64,000 nucleotides of DNA from Chrysopilus asiliformis (lineage: Eukaryota; Arthropoda; Insecta; Diptera; Rhagionidae). The translations under genes were made by a program, and so were the position numbers. The notes beneath the pieces are model-generated. The model was not told the origin of the DNA. It ran no database searches and saw only the letters and a program-made list of their open reading frames with translations. Positions 23,404-33,055 of the stretch are shown in pieces (within the stretch, counting starts at the first letter, position 1; every line of letters starts with the position of its first letter). The DNA is taken from contig OZ035963.1 in assembly GCA_964034945.1 (NCBI GenBank), positions 45,891,332 through 45,955,331 of the forward strand, given 5' to 3'.

Positions 23404-24338
23404 TAGAGATTCTGGTATCATAGGGGGAAATATGCAAAGGTTCTTCCTGCTGTTGCTACAAAAAATGTCAACACGATATCTCTTACCGTGCGAGAAAAAT
23501 TCGCGGAACTACATAACATACATCTATGGTTACAGGTGTCAAGGACAAGATTAAAAGATCGTTAATTAATATTATATCTAATTTATTAATTGATATTCGG
23601 AGACACAAAAGTTTAGCGTGACTTGTTCAAACGCGATCGTATTAAAGACTCTCATTGCAATGGTGTGTGGTTCTAACAGTGCTGCCACACATCCAAGATG
23701 ACCATAACCATCTTGTTTTTCGAAATCGGTTATTAATAGGTGGAAGCATAGAGCTCGTTGACACTCAAACGATACAGATAAATGAATCAACCCCTATTGG
23801 CAAGAAGACCAGGTTTAGATGCTTAAGCCCGTAACAGATTGAAGCCCGTAACAGATTGAAGCCCGTAACAGATTGAAGTCCGTAACAGATTGACCGGCAG
23901 TAGCAGTAGCAGTGGCAGCAAAATGTTCTGATTGGCTGAAATCCGACATGTTGTCGGATTTGTGTTATCCTATAGAATAGAAATTTGAAGACTAAAAAAC
24001 AATCTCAAAAACCTTGCTCTTGAAAACCCGAGAAGAAATGGTAAAAAGTTTTTCGCGTTCTCCATACAGGATCTAGAGAAATTGGGACACAATTTAAGCT
24101 GAGTTAAATCACTATCTGAACCTTAAAAGGAAGTTATTCGCTTTTTCGATAAGATTAAGTTCCACTAAAATCAAAACTAAAGGATGAATCTGAATTCTTG
24201 TAATAGGCAAGGCTATGTCCTTAAATTCGCACAAAATAGGCCATATATTCCCCCTCGCTCATCCAAATGGAAAATTTTAAAACAAATTTGGGATAAAGTT
24301 CTCACATAGGTAAAGTATTTGGAAATTGTAACTGATGT
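23404..24338. other. No recognised gene
   Basis: Contains a four-unit imperfect tandem of GCCCGTAACAGATTGAA (about 23825-23893). Otherwise nothing recognisable. Confidence 0.45.
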
Positions 24339-24346
24339 GTAAAAAC

Positions 24347-25776
24347 CAGTGTTGGGACCAGATAATTATTTTTTTATCTAGATAAAGATAAAGATAAATG
24401 CTGGTAATGTTTATCTAGATAAGATAATAGATAATGAAAATATGAAAGATAATAGATAAGATAAGATAAAAAGCCAAATTATCTAGATAATTTTTAGATA
24501 AATATTTATTTTGACATTGCACAAAATTCAAAATTACGTACTAAAAAAAATAGCACAAATTTTTTTGCTTTTCTTGATTTCCAATTTAAATATAATAAGA
24601 AACGAAATAATAATAAAAGAAAACGGATAAGAAACGTTATCGTAACGTAACGAAATAACGAAATGATTTTCGGGCTTTTTCTTCAAAATTACGTTATAAT
24701 GAACGTTATAGAAATTCAATTCCGTTACCATAACGAAAAACGAAAAAAATATTACGTTTTTTCGTTGTTTATTAGTATTTCCTTGTTTTGTTCAGTATTA
24801 TTTTTTGTAAAATTTCCCACAAAAGTTCATCAAGTATAACCCCACAGACATAAAATATAATCAAAAATATTGGAGTAGTGTTTTTAATCGTATTTTGATT
24901 CTAAATCGGATTTTGTTTTGGCCAGATTCACTCTATTTCTGGAGATACAAAAATGGAAATCTTCTAAGCAAGTTTTTTGGTAGCGAAAAGATTTCATTTT
25001 TAGTAACTCCAGAAGTAGAGCGAAATTCTATATCTTTGATATCAAAATCACGCTTTTGTGGAGACAGTTTTTTTAATGAACAAAACTTTTGTGTGATTTT
25101 TTGTCTTTTGTATTTTTTATTGATTTTTTAACTTAATAATCACATTTTTTTCCGTTTTTATTTGTATTTTCTTTTTGCTGAGTTTTATTATTTGTTATAC
25201 AATTTATTTTTATGGAAAATGAACTGAATTACTTTGTGATAAACTATTATTACAGTGCGTTTTTTTGTTTTCAGTTTCAATACAATGTGTAACGGAATAA
25301 TAACATTATAACGTAACGAAATTAAGTTTTTTATCGATACAAAACGAAATAACGTCACGAAATATAAGTTTAATTTTGCTACGTAAGGAAATTTATAACG
25401 TTATGATTTTTTATTTCGTTCATAGCCCGGTTTACACTTGGCAACAGTTACTGGCAGAACTTTTTTTTATGGACAAGAAGAGTGACACTTCGCTTCCTTG
25501 TCCGTAAACAAAAATTGTTGCCAAGTATAAAACTGTTCATAAAAAAAGTTTTTAGGTTTTCAAAAGTATGCAGAAAACAATTTCGTTTCAGCATTTTTTC
25601 AGATTTAATTTTTTGATTTTCGGTGGTAACGATTATCTCTAGATAAATGGGATTTTCCTTTATCTAGATAAGATAAAGATAACTTTTTTGGGGTGTTATC
25701 TAGATAAGATAAAGATAACATTTTTTTTATCTAGATGATTATCTAGATAATTATTATCTAGATAACCCCAACACTG
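24347..25776. mobile_element. hAT-like element with TCTAGATAA subterminal repeats
   Basis: Ends CAGTGTTGGG and CCCAACACTG, with 8-bp duplication GTAAAAAC at 24339-24346 and 25777-25784. The motif ATCTAGATAA and close variants recur many times within about 150 bp of both ends and are rare in the middle, as expected of transposase-binding subterminal repeats. The interior is AT-rich with ACGTTA/AACGAAAT repeats and no transposase. 1430 bp. Confidence 0.85.
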
Positions 25777-25784
25777 GTAAAAAC

Positions 25785-26460
25785 CGACCAAAATTTTCTG
25801 CATAGATATTTTGGAACACTTCGGTTCAGAATTCTCCACTCTATCACCATGCAGGAATGAGATATTCCTGCAACAGAGCGATACTTTTTTTTAAAAACTT
25901 AAAAAATGGCGAAACTTTTTTGATAAATTAAATTTGGTATTTTTATTAGTCTAAAGTTAGACTTATACGGTGCAGTAAAAACTTCAATTCAGGCATTAAA
26001 ATATGTTTACAAAACAGTAACAACACACTATTATTAAAGTAAAATAAAATAAAAATTCTCAGAAGTGGAAAATTTATTAAAAAATCAAAAAATGTAAATA
26101 TTTATCAAATATGTATAGTCCATTAACGCAAAACTTAAAAAATGTCCAATCAAAGATCTTATGTTAAAAAAAAATGTGTACACACAAGATTAAGAGTTCA
26201 ATATTTTAAATTCTTAAAATTAAAGTTAAATAAAAACAAATACTCCACTTTTTAGATAAACAATTGAGGAAACGAAAGATTGAGCTTTTTATTAAATAAT
26301 TAATGGACTTAATTAAGATATTGTTTAATAGAAAACTAGTGAAAGAAGAAGATTTTTGCATGAAAATTATATATTTTAAGTACAAACATACTTAGGATAA
26401 TGATTTACGAAAAAAAAATCTAATTAAAATTATATCATTCAGAAGAAATACCAGTTAATT
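25785..26460. other. AT-rich, no recognised gene
   Basis: Nothing recognised. Confidence 0.4.
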
Positions 26461-26992
26461 AAACATAACAAAAGCTATAATTGCCAATCTGGTAATTATT
26501 GAAAACCCGTATGGTGATTTAAGTGAACGGCGAACAGTTGTATCAAAATTCCACTTTGAAGTCAAACTTTTCAATAAGATTTTTTTAAATTTATTCCAAT
26601 CGGATTTTGATGCATGGAAGTTTTATGTAGAATCATATCTTAAATAACTTTAGTTCTTGCACTTTTTTCATGAGATGCACCGTTTTTGAAATATTCACAA
26701 AAAACGTTTTCGTTCGTATGGGGGGTACTACCCCTAATGGTCCATTTTTGCCAATTAACGAACCTAGCCTTGCATTTTACGAAAAACGAATCTGCATAAA
26801 ATTTCAAGTCTCTAGCTCAATCCGTGCGCCCGCAATCCGCGCCACAGACGGACGGACATGCAAAATTCATTTTTTTATCATTCTAAACACACTGGTGTAA
26901 TTCATTTTTGTGTGTGATGACGGGATCTTGGCGTTACAAACGGTAAGGCAAATCTAATATATGTACCCTTTGGTTTCACCATACGGGTATAA
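26461..26992 (+). repeat. Repeat family R, copy 1 (intergenic)
   Basis: About 530 bp shared with 32441-34735 and 36661-37211. All three copies begin at nearly the same point (AAACATAACAAAAGCT) and end CACCATACGGGTATAAAAA. Just inside the ends lie exact 13-bp inverted repeats ACCCGTATGGTGA (26505-26517) and TCACCATACGGGT (26976-26988). The 3' part has GACGGACGGACATG and TTGGCGTTACAAACGG. Fixed ends suggest a compact element rather than random fragments; class uncertain (non-autonomous DNA element or the tail of a non-LTR element). Confidence 0.8.
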
Positions 26993-28800
26993 AAATAAAA
27001 TGGTGTTGAAATAGAATATTAAATGAAATTCAAAATCAAGGAGTTCCAAGATAAATGCAATAGCTTCCAAAGTATATATATTAAAATAAATAAAAATAGA
27101 TATTTCGCAAAATGTAGAAAGGTTTTTTAGCATTTAAATAAAATAATAAGACTCATCAATTCAGCTAGCCAACTAACATATTTAATGATAAAAATAATGA
27201 ACACTTTTAAAATCGCATCATGTAAATGTTCCGAATGTCGACTATGTACCTAATTTCGATAGGAATGATTTTCCGATGACACCTACATACGTTTAAAGTT
27301 TGACGGAGTTGACGGATTTGTAATTGCGACTATTTTAGCGGATTTGGTTGAAATCTCGGGCAAAGTCAAAATTATGTACATTTACTTCAATGCATAAAAA
27401 TATACACCGGTTTACAAAAATATCAGACTGCCAAGTAATAATAAAAACAACCCAAAAGTGCACGTTCTAGCCCAAAAAAGCGTTACAAAAACTAACAATT
27501 CTAAATTTTATGAAATACTCGAAAAAATTAAAAGCCACAAAAGATTATTTCGTTGAGATAAGAATAAATTTTGAAAAATATTACATATTTGAATTAACGA
27601 AAAATGCTCAAAACCAGTTTTTGAAATTAAAGCCGATTTTTACGTTTTTCTAGCAATACACTGGGTATGAAACGGTAAATTCAAAGGAAATTTTTTGGCT
27701 AAAAAAATGTTAGCTGTTGTGATTTTCTTAAAAATATTCTTGTTTCCACAATAATTCAATGAAACCTGATTTAAAAAAAAACTTTTGTTTTCTACAATGT
27801 TTAGGTAAAAAAATATAATCTGTGGACAGTGAGCCAAGTATGGTGAAGGCAAATCTATAGAAGTTTTATTAATAAACTGTTCATTAAATCGTATCACTAA
27901 TTTATTAAATTTTTTGAATTAATTTATAAGCATGTTTATTCATCAGTTTTAATTCTCTATCAAGTACCGTGGTATAAAAACATATTTAAATTATTAAATG
28001 TCGCCATCAGAAATGCTGAGAAAAAACTTAAAAATAAATGTTCCCATAAAAAACACTGCCGAACAAATTTATTTAGTAGTTTTATGGTTCAAAACTTTAG
28101 CAAAGTTCAAAAAATTAGTTTTTAATTTTTTTAAACTTTTTGTATTTAAACAAATATTACAATTCACAAAATAGGATTTTACGTAGTTTTTGTAAAATTT
28201 TAATTCAAATTAAAAACTGTTAAAATATATAAAAATATTACCAATGTTTCGAGTTGGCAGTTAAAAAGTAAAATTGGAAAGTAATAGAAAAAATGCTACA
28301 ATAACAAACTAGAAAACACAAATGGCAAAGTGAAGTTGAGAATGGTTAAATATAAACTACATGTGATTGATATTAAATTAAATACATATATTTATGTACA
28401 TGAATTGTGTTTTATTTCTGATAATTTCACATTAAAAATATTTGCAGAATTACGTTTACACAATATTAAGTCTTCTGCGACACCAAAATTCTTGTTGCAC
28501 AACTATTGACGACATAAAACTAGAATTTCTTCCTGTATTCCGGATTACGAAAGCTAAGATATGTCTTGACTACAGCAAAACCTGTATATAAGCAGGTAAA
28601 CTGCCTAAGCCAAAAAAAAATTCTCAGTCCCGTGATTTTGAAGACGAAATAAACTTAAATAAGTGGAAACCCGCTTAACACGAAACCATACATATTTTTT
28701 TCTGTATAAGCTGGACAAATTTTTTTAAAATTTTTTTTATACCATTTTTAATACTGTTTTTTCGTTTTTTACTTTCTTTACGGAGTATAATAAAGTATTG
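26993..28800. other. AT-rich, no recognised gene
   Basis: No splice-bounded exon or bounded element was recognised. Confidence 0.4.
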
Positions 28801-28891
28801 TATTCATGAAAAATTTTGACCTCTTAATTTTGCCTGAAAAACATTTCCCGATCACTCCTGAGTCGATTGGAGTCATATTAAAAAAATGTCG

Positions 28892-29102
28892 TTCTGTCTG
28901 TCAGTCTGTCTGTCAGTCTGTCAGTCTGTCAGTCTGTCAGTCTGTCTGTCAGTCTGTCAGTCTGTCAGTCTGTCAGTCTGTCAGTCTGTCAGTCTGTCAG
29001 TCTGTCAGTCTGTCAGTCTGTCAGTCTGTCTGTCAGTCTGTCAGTCTGTCAGTCTGTCAATCTGTCAGTCTGTCAGTCTGTCAGTCTGTCAGTCAGTCTG
29101 TG
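28892..29102. repeat. GTCAGTCT microsatellite/minisatellite
   Basis: About 210 bp of GTCAGTCT units mixed with GTCT units, ending in GTCAGTCAGTCTGTGTACAAG. The flanks (AAGATTTCTCAAAAACTAA, GAGCTAGCGCCATG) resemble text next to such tracts in insect non-LTR elements. Open frames across the tract give Ser/Val/Cys/Gln repeats only because the unit lacks stops; not coding. Confidence 0.9.
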
Positions 29103-29547
29103 TACAAGATTTCTCAAAAACTAATAGAGCTAGCGCCATGAAATTTAATAGGCATGTTGGGTCCTGAAATGGGACAATCCTATCAACTTTTGGTGGAAAT
29201 CCGTTAACCGGAAGTATCCAAAATGGCGGTTTTTCAAAAATCGCAATTTCGTTTTTCTCGATTTACTCCCACCCAAACTACGCATTTTTTAGTGGCCTTA
29301 AGTATGACAAAACTTGGAGAAAATAAAATTTCCCACACTTTTGTCTTTAGCTATAACTCGATATATCAACCTGTTATCGAGATAAACCGTTTTTTCCAAA
29401 AAAAAAAACAGTTTTTGCGATTATCTCGAAAATTAACGGGTTTTTGCTGACTGAATGTATGAAGTGAATTAATGAGAATGGATTCTGCACAATTTTGTTT
29501 CTTACCGTTATCCGTTATCTTTTACCGTTATTGAGATATTTTCATTA

Positions 29548-30033
29548 AGCAGGGTTTAGACGAGACAAGTAACTTGCGGCAAGTAGACGTAAATACACGC
29601 GATTTGACCTAGTGTGCGACGCTCGCATATGTGTGAGAATACTTGCCGCTCTCTCGAAAATAATAGAAAGCCATTCTATTTTTGTGGCAAGTAAAACCAA
29701 TACAAGGACACGGAACCGCGTATAAATGAGGTGGTTTTATGGATGTGTGTTTCGGTTCATTTTATATTTGCTGCTTTGCCAGAAAAAGTCGTAACATTTT
29801 AAGGAAAAAACGACACGGGTATTAAAAACTCGACAGCAACAAACAGTTTTAGGTCGAAATTCGCAAATTTTTCCACAAAAAAGAGTCGTGATATTTTTTC
29901 TCAGAAAATTTTAGGTTATGTTTTCCTTCGGCTGTCATTCTACTTGAAATGATTTACTTGAAACGTGTAAACTAAGCAAACTACTTGCCTCTCTTTACTT
30001 GCCGCAAGTTACTTGAAGTGTATAAACCCTGCT
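29548..30033. mobile_element. PIF/Harbinger-like MITE, copy 2
   Basis: 486 bp, nearly identical to 1212-1698 and in the same orientation. Ends AGCAGGGTTTAGACGAG and GTATAAACCCTGCT, TTA duplicated at 29545-29547 and 30034-30036. The few differences include the left end (GCAGGG here, GCTCGG in copy 1), so this copy's ends look better preserved. Confidence 0.85.
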
Positions 30034-30444
30034 TTATGTAAAAAATCATATTTTTGCGAATAATTTGCAAACTAACGGTTTTTCGACAAATCAGTTAAAA
30101 GAATAATTAAAGATGTTAACATTTTCTACATTTTTGTCATTTACCGTAAATTGATATCTTTTACAGTTCTCAAGTTATCTCAAATTTTTTTACGTTTTTG
30201 ATATTTTTGGATGAACCAACAATTTATTGGGAGGTTGTATTGGGTTGACAATACAGGGCTATAACGTAAATTGCACAGGGTCGTAGATTTTGTAGAAGAA
30301 AGTTTTGTGTTGACCACAACTGATATTTTTTTGTGAAAATCATAAAAGCAAAAAAATTTGCTCAAAGTTAATTACAGGCAAAATTAAAAGTGAAATATAA
30401 GAAAAGCTACAATTGCCAGTGGCCAATCGTCGAATACTCTATAT

Positions 30445-31214
30445 CAGTGCTGCCCAACCAGGCGATCGCGATCTACCAGTCGATCTCGACACGAATTCGG
30501 GTCGATCTTCTACTACAGACCACAAATAAACATACCCAGATAACCACAGTGCTCATAGTAGCATCTGAACCCATTTTTAACTCGTAGCCGACAGTCGTAG
30601 CTGACAAAACGCTTTTGTTGGCACATGGCAAAGCTTGAAAGCTTTCATTGCCACTCTAAATTGAAGTCGCATGCAATGATGGTAAAGGCGAAATAGAAAA
30701 ACAAACAAGTAAATCCACCATTCTATTTGATCGCCGAAAGGCACAAAGGGAAGAGGATATCTAGCAAACGATCGTAGTCGGTTCGTTTCGGTATTTTATT
30801 CTTCGTCGATGCAATGAAAGCTTTTAAGCTCTCTAAAACAAAAGCGTTTTGTCAGCTACGACTGTCGGCTACGAGTTAAAAATGGGTTCAGATGCTACTA
30901 TGGGCTCTGGTTATCTGAGTATTTTGCTTTGTGTACAGACTGAAAATGTTAAAAAAAAATTTTTGTGAACACAAATATTAAAAAAAAAGGGAAAGTGAAA
31001 ATTAAGTAATCACACTATCTACTTCTCCGTATTTTTTTGTTTTTTTTGCTGTTAAAGCAAGTGGTCTATTTTACTTAGATACCTTATTTTAAATTGAAAT
31101 GAAATAAACTGAAGTTATACCAATTAAAGATCTAGTTTTTTGTATATGGGTAGATCTCGATGTAGTTGGATTAAAAAAAGTCGAACTTTAGTACAAAAAG
31201 GTTGGGCAGGCCTG
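30445..31214. mobile_element. hAT-like element (CAGTGCTGCCCAACC ends)
   Basis: 770 bp. Left end CAGTGCTGCCCAACCAGG followed by GATCGCGATCTACC, right end GGTTGGGCAGGCCTG, with 8-bp duplication CTCTATAT (30437-30444 and 31215-31222). These ends resemble a widespread hAT MITE type. An inverted-repeat segment lies inside (30537-30917). No transposase. Confidence 0.85.
30537..30917. repeat. Long inverted repeat inside the hAT element
   Basis: Arms of about 80 bp: CAGATAACCACAGTGCTC, then CATCTGAACCCATTTTTAAC and GTAGCTGACAAAACGC, mirrored on the right up to GGTTATCTG (30917). No clear target duplication, so it is either a nested MITE or part of the host element. Confidence 0.7.
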
Positions 31215-31222
31215 CTCTATAT

Positions 31223-31766
31223 GATGACACAAAGTGTATAGGAGAGGAACAGTTATGTAAAATCACATTCTTAACATATTTCATCATTATCAATTTTTCG
31301 ATATGATGCAGTGTTCAAAAAAAAAACAGGAAAACAGCATTCCATTCGTATGGGAAAGGAGGGTAGCAGTGGTCCGATTCGATTTTGGTGTATTATGTAA
31401 AATCCCATTTTAAACACCTTTTACCTTTATAAATTTTTAAATACGACTCACCGTTTTCGAGAAAACTGCAAAAAACTGTTTTGTTTGTATGGGGAGGGTG
31501 GAAGGAATTACTCGTGAAAATCATCCTGATTTAAAGGTAAGCAACTAATTATTTTTTGACTATAAAATGAAGACTTTTTTAATAATAATTTTTCCACTTC
31601 CCACCTAAAAATTTCACTCAGTTGAATATGCCATGTTTATAAATTTTGACAAAAATCTGAAGTATTTTGAAGTTTATCCTATCCGTCTACTATTTAGGAA
31701 CATCATATTATTTCGAATATTAAATCCTCCCAAAAGTTGTAAAACAAATTTATTTTTTACTTAACT
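31223..31766. other. Downstream of the caspase gene; no gene seen
   Basis: AT-rich sequence 3' of the caspase poly(A) signal. Confidence 0.4.
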
Positions 31767-31772
31767 TTTATT
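31767..31772 (-). promoter_or_regulatory. Poly(A) signal AATAAA of the caspase gene
   Basis: AATAAA on the - strand about 108 nt past the stop codon at 31880-31882. It is the most plausible polyadenylation signal in sight. Confidence 0.5.
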
Positions 31773-31879
31773 TCATTGTAAATTTTAAAAAGTATATAAA
31801 AATAACAATTTCCCATCAATTAAATAAAAATCTTTTTCACAGAATATAACTTAATTACACAACTCGTATAATCAGCAAT

Positions 31880-32929
31880 TTAACTTTTGTTAACCCTCTT
31901 TGGAAGATAAAAAAGTTTGTTCAACGTAGTTTTGGATTGAGGCACCATGCATTCATTTGAACTGATGCGTTGCTTCGAAACATCACGATTCACTAATGTC
32001 AGAATTTTTTGTAAATCCGTTCTAAAATACAAAGATCACGCTATAAAAAAAAGTTTTTAAAACAAAATTACTCACTTATCGCCATGTGCGTCGATTCTTT
32101 TGCACAGGGTTTGAATATACCAAGTTCCAGAATTTATATCTCTTACAGATGTGAATCCAGGCACAGTTGACATTGCAACTAACATATCACTGATTGGTGC
32201 GGCATTTACTGGTCCATCATATTCAAGTTCGTTTATCTTGTTTTTAAAAAAAACCTTATTAGTCATTTTTAATTAGTAACTAGTGTTTAAAAAACTTGAA
32301 ATTTCCCGTCACGAAAAACGTTGAACAAATTATTAAAAAAATTAAATATTTTTTTAAAAAGCTTTTATTTTAAAAAATGTAGGTACTATAAAGGAAAATT
32401 TTGTTTTTTATTCTTGGTCGTTTCGTGTTAATCTTACACTAAACATAACCAATCTGGCAATTATTGAAAACCCGTATGGTGATTCAAGTGAACGGCGAAC
32501 AGTTGTGTCAAAATTCCACTTTGAAGTCAAACTTTTCAATAAAATTGTTTAAAATTGATTCCAATCGGATTTTGATGTATGGGAGTTTTATGTAGAATCA
32601 TATCCTAAATAACCTTTGTTCTAGCACTTTTTTGATAAAATGCACCGTTTTTGGATTCGCGGACAATTTATCGTAAAACAATTTATCGTAAAACAATTTA
32701 TCGTAAAACAATTTATCGTAAGAACAATTTATCGTAAGAACAATTTATCGTAAGAACAATTTATCGTAAAACAATTTATCGTAAAACAATTTATCGTAAA
32801 ACAATTTATCGTAAGACAATTTATCGTAAGACAATTTATCGTAAAAATTTTGTCGTAAGGAATATTATTTTTACAAATTCGGGCGCCCGAATTTGTAAAA
32901 ATAATATTCCTTACGACAAAATGTTTACG

Positions 32930-33015
<86 letters not shown>

Positions 33016-33020
33016 TACGT

Positions 33021-33055
<35 letters not shown>

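Noticed and set aside
28806..29167. Two overlapping ~100-aa ORFs of SVCQSV-type repeats
   Set aside because: They are the translation of the GTCAGTCT tandem tract, open in more than one frame; no independent coding evidence.
32663..32846. Regular 15-bp repeats that could suggest a CRISPR-like array
   Set aside because: The units are directly adjacent with no unique spacers, the genome is eukaryotic, and the array lies in an 8-bp-flanked insertion.
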